DNA of 64,000 nt from positions 15,160,001 to 15,224,000 of the forward strand of contig JARFIW010001469.1 of NCBI GenBank assembly GCA_036346225.1, read 5' to 3'. This DNA is from Platerodrilus igneus (taxonomy: Eukaryota > Arthropoda > Insecta > Coleoptera > Lycidae). Below are positions 22,364 through 35,097 of the stretch, piece by piece. Every line of letters begins with the position of its first letter. Within the stretch, counting starts at the first letter, position 1. The translations under genes were made by a program, and so were the position numbers. The notes beneath the pieces were generated by a model that worked only from the letters and a program-made list of their open reading frames with translations, was not told where the DNA came from and did no database searches.

Positions 22364-24655
22364 TACTGTGGATTGGTAAGCTTAGATAGCTGTAAATAGG
22401 CCAAACATTTATTTAGTTGTAAGTCCTCTGTACATACAAATCGATATACATGTTAAAACGCTTCAATATAATTAGATAGGGATAAGATTAGAGAAGATAA
22501 TGTAGATTTAATTTTTATACGTTAATTTAGAACTAGGACAACAATTAATTATGAATAAGATCGATGGCAAGATTACAAATCGTGTACAAATATTATTATT
22601 ATAAAAGCTTTTCAGATTGGATGTAGTGTAAAAATCAATAATATAAGCAAAGTATATTTCTTAAACGTAGCATAAGCTAAACATTTGTGGAACTTTACAA
22701 GGTCTATTCGAAAACAAGCTACAACGCTTAAGAGTTTCAAGGAACAGATATGCTATAGATAAACAATTCCTATAAAAGCTTTTATACGTTGACAATATAG
22801 TTCTAGGTAAAATGTGTTAACTGAAAACACAAGGCTAAAAGCAACGGTCGTCTACTTGTTAAAAACAGATCGACAAAATCAGACGAGAGACGATATTTAG
22901 CATGTAACAGAAGCAGATGGAAGATACCATATGGTTAAGTGGTAATTACTTTCAAACGTCTGTAAGACAAGTATATTTTAAAAGCCAATACGCGGGACGA
23001 AGATGCAACATATTTGCAGAAGATATCGATTTTTTAAGGCGCTCATAAAGAAGGAGAAACAACTTTGAACAATGTAATCATAGAGGGACTACAATAAAGA
23101 TAGAAAACATGGGGCAGACAAAGATATCAGAAATGTAGAAGTAACGTAGACAATTTAGGTAGGGTATGAGAACAAGAATAGAAGATGCTATTATGAAAGC
23201 AAACGTAAAGTACTAGCATGTACGCGCACATGGAAGGCGTAATAGTAGTTGTTTGGGGGTAACAGGAAAGTATGGATTTCAAAAAAAAATTAAAACGGTT
23301 TGCAAGTTTGAGGAGTTTTTCGCGGTAATGCAGTGTTTGCGATCAAAATTTCTAAGTTTTCGAAGGCGGTTGTATTTTCGTGCACGTTTATTTCTAGAAT
23401 TGAGTGGTTGTTGAAAAGTTTTCGAAGAATGTTTAGGAAGAATACGTGCTTATATATACGTGTTAGTAGGCCGCAGTGGCTTTCTTAGTTTTTGATTCTA
23501 CTGAAGATACTCATTCTAGCTTCAAACTACGCAACTCGTGAAGTCCGAAATTAATTTTACAACTGTTTTAAATGCACACGTTGGTGCAATTGTTATAAAC
23601 GGTGTGAACCGTATTAAATCATTTTATTAATTGAAGCAGAATGACCTGTAAGTAGAAAATTATTTGCAATTTGAATGAGGGTGCTTGTTGCACATTGCGT
23701 GGAAGAGATTAAGTATAGATCTGTAGCGGCAGTTCTGAGGATTTCTGATTATGGTAATTTGGAGGCCCAGCGGGTTCGCGATTTAATTGCTGTTCCCAAT
23801 GGAAGGCAGTAATGTGGAATGATCCTGGTACGTGCAGTCGATAGGAAAAAGCATCTTTAGAAGTGGTGATCTGGATGAAGAATACTCTCCAGGTAACGAA
23901 TTTTCTTTTTTTGAGACTTGTGGCTGGTACTTATTTGTTTAAACTATTAGTAATTTTGAGTTTTATTTGGTGATGAATTTATAAACGGAAAATTAATTTA
24001 TTTACCTTTGTAAAGGCCATATTTGAAATCTGAGGGTGTAAATACATGTATATAATAATTATGGGTATTTCACAGATGTAAGAGGTAAACGGGTCCTTTG
24101 TAAAAATTTTCAGTGCTAAAATTTTGCACGTAAATATAAAAAGATTTATACTGAGCTCACAATAGACCAGGGAAAAATAAAGTAAGGTTCTGGAATAGGC
24201 CCATCTGATTTACAATAACACAATGAAATGTAGACAAGCAATAAATCGTTGGTGTATTAATTTGATGATTTTTACTATCGAGTAGGAACATGAAATATTT
24301 AAGATGGATCAAATTTGTAAATATTGAAATTGTATGAGTTTAATATTAATTTGTCCGAATAAAAGGGTTGTATGTTTTGTTAGTCGAATTATCTTTTAAA
24401 TTATTTTTTAATTAGAAAGTTAGTTATGGATAGTAGAGCAGATAAGCAGCCGTGGTGAGTATCCCTGAAGAAGCAGTGCGTACGTGGGGTGTCATTTTAG
24501 AGAGCATCTTCAGAGGGTACTCAACTAGAACATCTCATAATCCAAAGCTTGGACTCAAAATTTATTTAAGTGTTAATTAGTGAAGTTTTATACGGGTAAT
24601 TTCACAGTAATTAATACTGACCCAAGCAAGGGGTATACGACGGAGGCAAGCTTTG

Positions 24656-24660
<5 letters not shown>
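22364..24660 (+). repeat. LTR-like unit d
   Basis: Longer-class unit related to unit i at 32523. Both have a TATA-like run, a GTTGGTGCAA block, a short ATG-containing segment directly before GTAAGTA (ATGACCTGTAAGTAG here, about 23640), and TCCAGGTAACG about 250 bp later (about 23888). The spacing suggests a small exon-intron arrangement. It ends before the TA tract at 24661. Confidence 0.65.
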
Positions 24661-24711
<51 letters not shown>

Positions 24712-24713
<2 letters not shown>

Positions 24714-26385
24714 TAATTAATATAGGTATTACTATACTTGTGTCTTTACCTAGACACACAATTTAGGCTATGATAATAGGATAGTTTAAGGATATATTAA
24801 GTCATAGAAGTCGTAGGATAAATATAAACAACTTTAACTTTAAGAAAATCAAATAATTCCAGAAATTATAAAGTAAACCGACTATTCTACTTAATGTCAA
24901 TTAAGAGGACACTGTATATAAATGATATGTAATTAAATGCATGAGAACATAAATATGTTTAAGTATAGTTTACAAGTAAAGATAAGACTTTAAAACGCAA
25001 CAAATTGCATCAAAATTAAGTTACCGAGAAACATAGATAAATTGGCATTCCAAATATTTAACAATTGCGTCGAAAATATCAACATAAACGCATCTTAAAT
25101 AATTTATTATTAGAAAATTGTTACGTGACTAGAAAAAAACACATTTGTTCAGAAAACCAACATTCTGTGGCAAACGAATAAACACCTGGCGGTTCAATTA
25201 TATGATAAATTGATAAACATCAAATACGTGACTTGATGAAAAGCCAAAAGTTGCAAATCCTATGACCATGCTGCAACATTCTGAATGCGAACGTGGGGAA
25301 TAGAGTATTCGTCGAAGATTTAAACTAGGTAATTTGTAAATATTCCGAATTCTGCCAGATAAGGCAAGGTACCAGCCTTGATTGTAAACACGCCAATGAA
25401 AACTATTAGAGGAAGGGCTTATACATACGATAGAAACTGAACAACATTTTAGTCTATATTTAACTGAGCAACAACTATATTCGAAAGTGGGAAAAACTAA
25501 CGTAATTAGTGAAATGAAAAGTCAATAAATGAAATTTAAAAGTGCAAGAATTTTGTGCAACAAAATATAAGCCAATCTACAGATAGACGTAAGTTACACA
25601 ACTTAATAAAATTCATTTTTAATATTAACAAAACAAGGCTTTGATTTGGGACGTATTATAATTCTGGATTTTTTAATTTTGCAGATACTTTGATTTGGGA
25701 CGTATTCTAATTTATTTTAATTTGGGACGTACTTCAATTTAGTACGACTTTAATTGGAAGCGATTTTTATGGGAGACGATTCTTATATGGGGACGGCATT
25801 TTGTTGATGCCATTTTTTGGAGACAAATTTTGTTGATGTCTTAACGCAAGCATAAAATACCAATAAGTAAAGCGGACACAGCAAGGGGATGCAGATCATA
25901 TACTAGAATGGAACTCCGGAAACCATTCCAGGTTAGCAATTTTTAATACACTTTATTATTGAAAGACTGTTTCCAATTTAATATTTGCTATACATTGTAT
26001 ATTTGAAAGAGTAATCAAAAAGGTCATTTAAAATATGAAAACAAGGGAAGGTATCTTGGACGTTCGAAGGTCTCTGAATGTAATTAAAAGATATTTTTGC
26101 TGGCTTTCAGAAAAGCATAAATCTGGTAAACGTAGATATTTTGTATAGAAAGGAAAATTTTGAGTATTGTACATATTATCAATTATTATATTGTGTGCCC
26201 TAGAATTGCTTTAATTGATTCAATAAGATTTATTCAGTAAGCTAGTCGGGGTAAAATCCTAAAATAATATTTCATATCAAAAGGGGTGAACTCCACAACA
26301 ATAAAAATGACATGCTCATCGTAGGGGCGAATTTCATAGCAATAAAAATAGCACCCGTTGTAGGGGCTCGATAAGAACATCACAG

Positions 26386-26388
<3 letters not shown>
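24712..26388 (+). repeat. LTR-like unit e
   Basis: Shorter-class unit. TATACATA at 25430, donor-like AGACGTAAGTTAC (about 25588), and a minisatellite of GATTTGGGACGTATT-type units (25640-25760). CATTCCAGGTTAG follows at about 25925. It ends with two tandem modules bearing CGTAGGGGCG and TGTAGGGGCTCG (26310-26370). Confidence 0.65.
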
Positions 26389-26419
<31 letters not shown>

Positions 26420-26425
<6 letters not shown>

Positions 26426-28451
26426 GGTTTCAAAGGGTTGAATTTGGGATAAACAGTACAATTTAGACCACCCTGTATAGAGAAAAGAGTAAATTATTTA
26501 CACGCAAAATTTATTTAATTCATTTAGGGAGAACGGACAAGTATTGATGTATTTTTATAATTAATGATTGAAAGGTTAAAAGTACATAAAGAAAAAAAGT
26601 TTTAAAACAAATAGAAACGCATAATTAAAGTTAATTTATTTTAATTCAACACGTAAAAGCATTAGAAAACCCACTAGGGTAAGAAAATTAATAATTCCAA
26701 GGCAAGAGGTTTCTTTGTAACAGGCAAACGTCAGTTTATCTAATACGACGAAAATAAACTCCAAGAATTGTTGTGTTAAACGGTTTATAATTAACAAACA
26801 CCTGCATTTTTGAAAGGTTACATTTGTCGAAATTATGAGCATAATAAGACAGGACTTTATAAAAAATAATTTCAACCGTCAGTTGGTTCGAACAACAAGC
26901 TAACAAATTTCTTAAAAGCTAGGTAGATGCACGATCGGTTATATGTTATAAATAGAGACAGAGATAAAAGCTTTGATATTCAAAATACATGTGGAGTGGA
27001 GATGAGCTGTCAGCAATATCGTTTTTCTACAACTCAAGTGAGGTTTTGAACGCGACAACAAATATGCCTAACACAGAGATATAAATACTACAGGCGGGGT
27101 TTTATGACGACACAGAATAGTATCATTGGTTAAGAACAGACAGTTTTTCAAACGTAGACAAACGCGACAGGTGGGAGCGATTTCGGATACGTACGGCATA
27201 TTCACGGAGTAAATTTCAGAAATTTTCAACACGGTTGTATCAAAATTTGCAGAATTTTAATTTGAAAATAAGCTTTTCGCGTGAAGTGTATCCGGGAGGT
27301 AGCATTTTGAAAGATATAAATACTCTAGCTAAATTAGAGGGTTCTCTTTGTCTTCTCGTCGCTGTTATACTACTTTACTACTGTAGACCAACATTATAGT
27401 AGAGTTTTTGTTATGTGAGTATTAGATATGTTCATAATACAGTAAATATTGTGCTAGCACGTGTAACTTGGTAGTAGTGGCCTTCTATTTACTAACGAGA
27501 GATACGTGTAGTGTAAATTAAATTAATAAAGGTCTGGCTACTACCATACCAAGCTAGAAATCAATAAATAGAAGCATAATATACGTGGGTAAGCACTACA
27601 AACAACCGGATTGTATGCTGTTATGGAATGGTACTTTGAAACAAGGCGCTTGACGAATTAATTGGGGTTATCGTCTGTGAATCCGCTCAGTATCACAGCG
27701 CTTGGGCACGAAGCTAAGGTGTTCTGGTGATCGTCGTCGAAGGAATGGAGGCCTGAAGCATTCTCCAGGTAATTTATTTGAAATTTCTGTTGTCTGACAA
27801 ACTTTTGTGAAAATTTTGTGCTGTGTGAGTGAATTTTAGGGTTTATTTATGTTTATATAAACTTATTGGAAAAGGTACATGTACTGGACAATCTATTGAG
27901 GTTATTTAAATATTGAATTCTGAATATAAATTAGATTGTAAAGGATAAACGGGTCTATCGATTTTGTATTAATTTATGCAAGGTAAAAGGCATATATTAA
28001 ATAAACTGAGTTATTATAAGCTCACCAAACTCCAGTGTACTATCAATTAGGGTAATATGTGGGGCCCATCTACTCATATTGTATTAAATTTGTTTGCAAA
28101 TAATTAGAAAAGCAAGGTCTTAAAAAACATATCACATTTTGAGTTTGTAATTAGTGTATATTAAACTGGTTTTATACATGTGAATAATTTGTCTGTAAAT
28201 AGCGGTAAATAAAAGATTGTATGATTGTTGTATTTATTATTTGGTGATTTTATTGAATGGTGTGCGAGGGTGAAAGAAGATTGGTTTTATATTTATATCC
28301 AAGAAGAGGCACTGCTGAGCTAGCCAGGGAAGCTGCTGAAGATTTTGAGGCAGAATAAGCGGATAAGAAATGTTTTTTTTATGAAATTTGTGCAATTTTG
28401 AAAAGTATTTGATGACACTGGCGATGTTAAAAGTTTAAGTCCCCGAACACA

Positions 28452-28453
<2 letters not shown>
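26420..28453 (+). repeat. LTR-like unit f
   Basis: Starts TTGTTGTGG. TATAAATA at 27315, donor-like TTATGTGAGTATT (about 27414) and CTCCAGGTAATT (about 27765). Ends CCCCGAACACAGCA before the TA tract. Confidence 0.65.
27315..27322 (+). promoter_or_regulatory. TATA box of unit f
   Basis: TATAAATA about 900 bp into the unit, followed within about 60-100 bp by a C/T-rich start-like region and a donor-like GTGAGT. Confidence 0.4.
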
Positions 28454-28489
<36 letters not shown>

Positions 28490-28491
<2 letters not shown>

Positions 28492-30076
28492 AAGTGTCAG
28501 TAAGGAAAAGGGTATAAAGGTTATTTGTATGAAAGTAGTGTATGCCAAATAAAGCTAAATATCAGATCCCGTAACTGAAAATTTTATGTTTGCCGTACTT
28601 TACAAATGTTAAAGTATTTGGAGTATAATAGTCAAAGTAGAAGTGCCAAGACGTAAAGTGACTTGATGACGTGAGAAAGCACAGTATTCAAGGATTTACA
28701 CTGAGTTGTATATTAATAAGCCATAGAATGTACATTTGCTAGTCGAAAAACCGGATGCGTCTGTAGAAATTCAACTATTAACCGCACAGATCCAGGTTTA
28801 TATGTGTAACATTTCGGCACTTATTTTAGTAGAATCAACCTTTGGACAAACCTGTAATATCAAAATTATAAGTGACAAGTATTGTAAAATATGATTGAAG
28901 GGTGATGCAGTATTAGGAAACAATGAGTAAACATTTAGATATTAAATAGGAAAGTGTAAAAGAACGATTATAAGGTATTAACGACACGAACTTGTTGGGA
29001 CGATTTTATTGGATGGAAAATGTATAAAATGTATTAAAGAGTAGGCATATTTTAATTATAATAATCACCTAGAAAAAGTAAATAAAGAGGATCGATTTAT
29101 AAACTTTTTGGTAGTAAGACGTGTTTTGTATACTGCGCTAAATTTTTGAATATTACAAAGTAATTAATAAATGATTTTGAAAAGTTTACGAGTTTAATTG
29201 ATAAAGAAGAGTACAGATAAGCGAGACTAATAAAAATAATTAATAGTAACGACGAGTAGAAAGTGATAAGAGTGTAATAGAGCGAGATTGAAACAGGCGG
29301 AATATATAGTTGGATATTGGAACAAGATTGATAAAGGCAGAAAGGTATTGAATAGGATTTATGAAACTGAAGGAGATATTATTGGAATTGATTTGGATAT
29401 GGTATTATGGATAGAATGGTATTGAGTGGAAATTAGAAGAAAGCAGTGATTTGGAAAGAGCAGATAAAGGAAAAAGAAAGTGTTGATTTGGAACGAGCAG
29501 AATTAAGATTTGAAGAAGGAAAGCATTGGAGTAGCAGGAGCAGTACGAGTAAAGAAGATATAACATCAGGAAAATTAGCGCAGGAAAGTAAAATAAAAAA
29601 GGTAGTCAAAATTCTAAATTTGGTCATATTTATTTTAGATTTGGGGGACATCAAAATTAAGTTAAAGAAACCTGGTGTCTGGGCAGCAGATTATTCGTAG
29701 TGATAGCGCCACGCATTGTAAATACGCATACGGCGAGTAAGATTTTAAGCCAGTTTTCATAGAGGCCGACAGCGACGTGTAGAATAGTTGAGTACTGTGT
29801 GTTTTGAACGTCAAAGTAAAAAATTGGTAATATTAATTTATTTGGCACAAGGCTACGTGGATCTGTTATATAATTCTGGCATATACAAGTAAAAGATTAC
29901 AGGTACAAAAATAAAGGTAGTGCTGTTTGGTTGGTGCATTGCACATCTACTTACCACTGAACCCACGGTAAGTAGGTGGATACCCTGGGAAGGCAAGTTT
30001 CTAATAGTCGAGGCATATTGATACAGTTTTGTTTTCTAAACCGACCAAACGTAGATAAAGCACGAAATATAAAGTA
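28490..30076 (+). repeat. LTR-like unit g
   Basis: More diverged shorter-class unit. It begins TTGAAGTGTCAG. A TATAAAAT stands near 29021 and a loose minisatellite of GATTTGGATATGGTATT-type units at 29290-29470, at the offset seen in units a, b and e. An 84-codon frame here (29446-29700) is repeat-derived and not considered a gene. Confidence 0.5.
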
Positions 30077-30086
30077 AATATATATA

Positions 30087-30132
<46 letters not shown>

Positions 30133-30133
<1 letters not shown>

Positions 30134-32450
30134 TACTCAAATTTAGACCAGGGTAGAAAATTAATTAATAACATCAAATAATTTTAATCACCATGTATAA
30201 AGAAGCTTTAGGAAAAGTACGCGTAATTAAATGCCTAGTGTAAAGATTTAAATCATTCAATTAGAAGGTAGGGTTTGTATAGACTTTTATTAGATAATAC
30301 GCGTTATTAAAAAACCGTGGAGCATAAAAATTTATTCGTTTCATTAAAAATAAGGGATTTAAATTATTCACTAGACGCTTTCTATAAAAAGAAGCAGTAT
30401 TAAAATGCTCAACTTGTATGTAATTTAATTATTCCAAGTAAAGAAACAAATAGAAATTACGTGCAAAATTTATATTAATTAATTCAAGTTTCAAGTAACG
30501 AGTATTAAACAAAATGTATAAATAATAATTAATATTTAATTAGGATTCACTAAAAATTAAAGGATAGAAGTCAATGCCATTCATTATTATTTTAATTGAA
30601 GTTAATTGAACGATTATTAAGGTATAATAGACGTAAAAGCTTTTTAAAAACCCAATAATATTCAAATCGTAGAAGTGTTATTTAAAATGTTACGATTGAA
30701 CACCTGCGTATTTTAAATGTCAAATTCTAATAAATTCGAGCTGATAAACATGCAGATTCTGCGTATATTGCAAACAGTTGGATAAACCGTAGCTTATATT
30801 AACATAGGAACCCACGTGGACTGAAATAACCGATAGTAAAGAGTATCGATTTGCACCACTAAGGCCAAGTTAGAAAAAGACAGATAAAATCCGCAAGGCA
30901 GAAACACAGATAATAAAAGGCGTGATTTGAGCAACGTCACGAGGAAACGATTAGTGGAAATAGGATGCAGATATGAGAGGTGTAAACGTAACGATTTCTA
31001 TACAAAATTAATTAGTTGTTTGCAGACGCGTTGCGTGCCGTGTGAAAAATTTCTTAGATTTTCAGCTGGCGCGTGTGCAAATTTAATAGAATCGCTGTGC
31101 CGGACTGTCGAAAAGGGAACATAGTATGCGAAATTCTGAAAACTGGCCGTCGCGGAACAAAACCGACGGGCAGGCGAGCTATTATATAAACCCGTGTTTA
31201 TAGGAGTTTCGCTCTCTTAGATTTTTGATTATTCGATGCTTTAAACAGTGCTCTCTTAGATTTTCGATTTGGATTCAATACTTGAAACAGTTTGCGCTTA
31301 TATTTTGTGATTATTGAATACTTTAAAACAGTTTGCTCTTTACGTGCTACGATACAAGTTATTATGCATTAGTGCACTTAGAAAAGAAGATACAAGGTAA
31401 TAAAGTCTAGTTATATTTGCGAGTATTACTGTACCAATTATCCAAAATTTTTAACGATAAATAAATAAAAAAAAGTAGGCAGTTTTGGGTATAGCGTAAA
31501 AGAATTAGAAATTTCTTTGCTATTTTTCGAGGGTGTTAATAATCAAATGTTATTCGTAATCGTGATTGGATCCACAAAACAATATTTTGATATACTTAGA
31601 TGAGTTCCTGAGAAGCTCTGAAACAACTTTAGATGAATGGTGGTGTAGAAAATTTTAAAAGCGTTCAGAATCTGAAGCCGTAAACATAACCCAGTTGGAA
31701 TGGTGTGATTAACAAAGGACGATGTACATTGGAGCCACGAGTGCATTAACCTTCAGGTAACTTATGCTTTGTTGTTCGATTTTTGATGTTTTGGTGTGTG
31801 TTGAATAACTTTATAATTTGTTTGCTAAAAAATGGACAGTAGTGAATTTGTACAAACAACAAATTTTTAATTTTAAGGTGAAATTTTCTTGTTTAAGTAG
31901 AAAGGAGTATTTAGCAGTTTATGTTCTTGATTATGATGAAAATTTGGGTCTGTCTTTGAGCTCAATTAGACTAACCTGTTTAATTAACGTAAAGGGGTGG
32001 AAGATCCTCCCTTTTATTCAGAATCAGGTCTGCAAATATTGTTAAATTAATTGGTAGGCATCCTACAAGTACTTTAATTCGGGATGCAAATTAAAATGAT
32101 AACAAATTGAATCTTGAAATTTTATGATACTGAATTTTAATTTTGAAATTTTAATGTATTATGAATATTGATGTAAATAGGAATGTAGGAATGTATTTGT
32201 TTTTTTTTATGAATGAGGATGAAAGTTTTAACTAGGTGAGCAGCCGAGGCGGAAACAGTAAAGAGGCGATTATCAGAAGAGATTCACCAGGGCGAGAATC
32301 ACAGCAAATGTTGGTGCCCAGTTTGAGAGGCTCAAATATTTTTTTTTTTACTTAGGTGAGGCTTTTTGTAGGTTTCACAGCATACATGACGGCCCAACGC
32401 TGGGGCTCGATTTGAAAATCTTAGTTCACTAATAATGGTGAGGTATCACA

Positions 32451-32451
<1 letters not shown>
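30133..32451 (+). repeat. LTR-like unit h
   Basis: Near-full-length inverted match to 1572-3862. TATATAAA at 31193. Near its 3' end (about 32375-32450) it reads TTTCACAGCA, then GGCCCAACGCTGGGGCTCGA, then a second TCACAG before the longest TA tract (32452-32522). The copy at 1572 lacks this extra terminal module. Confidence 0.7.
31193..31200 (+). promoter_or_regulatory. TATA box of unit h
   Basis: TATATAAA, conserved in the inverted copy at 2732-2740. Confidence 0.45.
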
Positions 32452-32522
<71 letters not shown>

Positions 32523-32524
<2 letters not shown>

Positions 32525-34190
32525 CGGTGACTGGTTAAGCTAAATGTGCGTAAATAGGTCAAATGTGTATTTGTGTAAACACCCTATACATAGAAAACAA
32601 TAATTTATTTATTACGCTTTAATTAAATAAAATTGGAATAAAAACGGACATGTTATAATATAAGCTCTAAACAATAATTTATGTATTACGCTTCAAATTA
32701 ATTAAATGGGGATAAAAGGGCATATTTAAGTTCAAATCAATAATTTGTATACATTAAGATAAACGCAAGGATACGTGAGCGAATAAAAATCAATAAGCTA
32801 AGCAACGAACTTTTTTTAAGATAGTAAATTAAAGCAGTTTATAGAACTTTACAAAGTATAAGACAGCAAAACAAGTCAAGGTTTTACGAAATAACAGCTT
32901 GGGGAGATAAACATTTCTTGTGAAGGCTCGAAGACGTTAACAAAACATTCCAATGGAAAGAGACAAAGTTAGCTTCAACCGATGGGTATTTCATAAACAA
33001 ATCGATAAAAATGTAAGGGACAGAGAATTGTTAGGATGTAGTAGAGGCAGATGAAAAATATAGCAGGTGTTTAAGTAGCAAACAGTTTCAAGAGCGCGGT
33101 AAACAAATATTTGTAGAGGCTAAGATATGGACGCAGATGCAACAGGTGTTACGTCACACGATATCGATTTTTCAAGACGCACATATAGAAAAAGGGAGCT
33201 TTAAACGTAGACGACAGGGCAATAGTGCGACCATAAGACAAAGACAGGAAAGGGGATTATAAACGTATGAGTGGAATAAAAATATAGACGCGGACATGAA
33301 AAGGCGTGTTAGAACTACTGACAGGCGATAGGAAAGGGGAGACAGTTTACAGAAAGTTGGACGGTTGGTTAGTTTTAGCGTGTTTTCAAAGCATTATGTC
33401 GTTGGAGTGGTAAAATTCTTGGTTTTCAAAGTTCGTTATGTGTTGTGTACATCTAAAATTTTGTGGAATTAAGTGGCAGTTACGAAAGTTTAGAGAATGC
33501 AGTGAAAATACGTGACACAAAAAAGGGTGTTTGAGGCTATATAAGGGTTGCCAGATGGGGGCGATCGCTCTCTTATTTTTTTGTATTCTCTGAGTCGCAT
33601 CACTTACTTGTGGTAGTATAGAGAAGACCACCCTAGCTGTTAATCATGTAATAGTGCAGTCCGAATAATTAAAGTGTTTGAAATGCATGAGTTGGTGCAA
33701 GTAATTTAAACAGGCCGAATATAATTATAAATAATTAAGATCATTGAAGCAGGATGACAAGTAAGTAAGCGAATTGGCAGAGAACTGGATGAACGAGTTA
33801 GTTGAAGGAGGAAGCGAAGTTTGAATTTTGTACGGGCAGTTGTGTAGAAGACGTCCACAAATAGGTGGAGAACTGGATGAACGAGTTAAGAGAAATGCAG
33901 GCAAAGTTGGAAAGCAGCAAGATGGTGTAATCCAGGAACGTAGGTCTGGTGAAGATCAACTACCGAGGTGGTGATTGAGAAGAACATTCCAGGTAACGTT
34001 TTTTTGCAATTGAACTGTTGTGATGATATGGTGTTATCAAAAAAACAATGTGTTTTGAAGTTTAATGTGATCGGACCTACTTAAGTTTAGTTAAATTCTG
34101 GATTTATATATTTAGGTGGAGAACCACAAATTGTGGTCTTACTTTTGATTAACACAATATTGTTCTTTACAGCTTTTAATTAAAAACAAA
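32523..34190 (+). repeat. LTR-like unit i, first copy
   Basis: Relative of unit d. TATATAAG at 33538-33545, ATGACAAGTAAGTAAG near 33753 and ATTCCAGGTAACG near 33988. No TA-flanked 3' end was found, so the right limit is approximate. The left edge of the 19.5 kb duplication (32618) lies inside this unit. Confidence 0.6.
33538..33545 (+). promoter_or_regulatory. TATA box of unit i
   Basis: TATATAAG upstream of a pyrimidine-rich start-like region; repeated at 53049-53056 in the second copy. Confidence 0.4.
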
Positions 34191-35097
34191 CCAGCGGATG
34201 TGTTCCTTTTCTTTGAGCTTAAGGTTAATGAAACCTACGGGTTTCTGCGTTTCCCAGGACTTTTAGTTTTAGTAGCATAGATTCGGGGGCACTCTTAGAC
34301 TTTGTTTTTAGCTATGCCAGAACAAAATCAGGCTTTTTGACTCATTCTCATGGAAGAACAATGGATTAACCTCCAGAGTTAGCCGAATTGACTTCAGGAA
34401 GTTTTTTAATATTAACCCATTTTCATCTATCCTTGCCCTGGACTATTTTTATATTCAGAAAACTCCGGTGTACTTTAGAGATATTAAACATTAAACACTT
34501 TTGGAAAGAGTTTACTTTAATTTTCTTCTATCTTTCCCTGATTCGCTTTTGGTCACCTGCGCGGGCAACGTGTGGGGCCGTTTACGCTTTACTAGAAGGG
34601 TTTATAAGTTACAGAGGCCCTGTTTATGATTTGTATCGTTGTCCAGTATGGATAAAATTAATGCATATTTTTTTTATTTATTAAACAATTTGAACACATT
34701 AACATTTAGTGTCTCTTAATAACTAATTCAAAATTGCATCTTTTTTTATAGGGGTTGGTCTTCACTCAGCTATTCTCTTACACTAAAGGTTTCCAGGTTC
34801 GCCTCAAGGGTATGCATTTCAATTTTTTAAAATTTAAAACTTGGTGGTGTTCCTTCTTTGTTTATTCATAAATTTTTTAAGTATAACAGAGTCATAGGAA
34901 ACCACAGCCACGTCTCAGAAGCCTCCGCAGAGGTTATAACTCTAGCTACTCGGAAGATTTTTCCTTCCTCATGTCATCAGTTTAAGAAAGGGGACAGTTC
35001 ATTTCCTTTCTTTTCGGATTTATCCGTAAGAAAGAAATTTGTAAATGTATAACATTAAATAAAAGCAATTTATTCATAAATCTTTATTTGAAGTTAT
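34191..35097. other. 3' flank of the alpha2-delta exons, copy A
   Basis: No gene was recognised. Short frames on the plus strand (34388-34684, 34858-35052) have no motif and recur unchanged in copy B. On the minus strand AATAAA motifs lie just after the alpha2-delta stop codon (about 35065-35090) and are likely polyadenylation signals. Confidence 0.5.

Larger units (their letters stand above)
14840..34190. repeat. Array of LTR-like units separated by (TA)n tracts
   Basis: (TA)n tracts occur at about 14840, 16901, 18549, 20184, 22336, 24661, 26389, 28454, 30077 and 32452, spaced 1.6-2.4 kb. At most junctions the sequence before the TA run is TCACAGCAA and after it TTGCTGTGA or a close variant, so each junction is an inverted repeat around an AT core. 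The units in between are related but diverged. They fall into a shorter class (a, b, e, g, j: 1.6-2.0 kb) and a longer class (c, d, f, h, i: 2.0-2.3 kb); j and c are reversed. Confidence 0.75.

Noticed and set aside
24577..24759. Frames made of repeated Ile-Tyr (also 3855-4097, 14132-14344, 26234-26461)
   Set aside because: They are translations of (TA)n tracts and flanking TIR or unit ends.
29446..29700. 84-codon Glu/Lys-rich frame in unit g
   Set aside because: It lies in the loose minisatellite of the unit and its composition reflects the repeat; no start context or homologue in sister units.
34388..34684. 98-codon plus-strand frame near the alpha2-delta 3' flank (also 53899-54198)
   Set aside because: No recognisable motif. 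Its presence in both copies follows from the duplication and is not evidence of selection.
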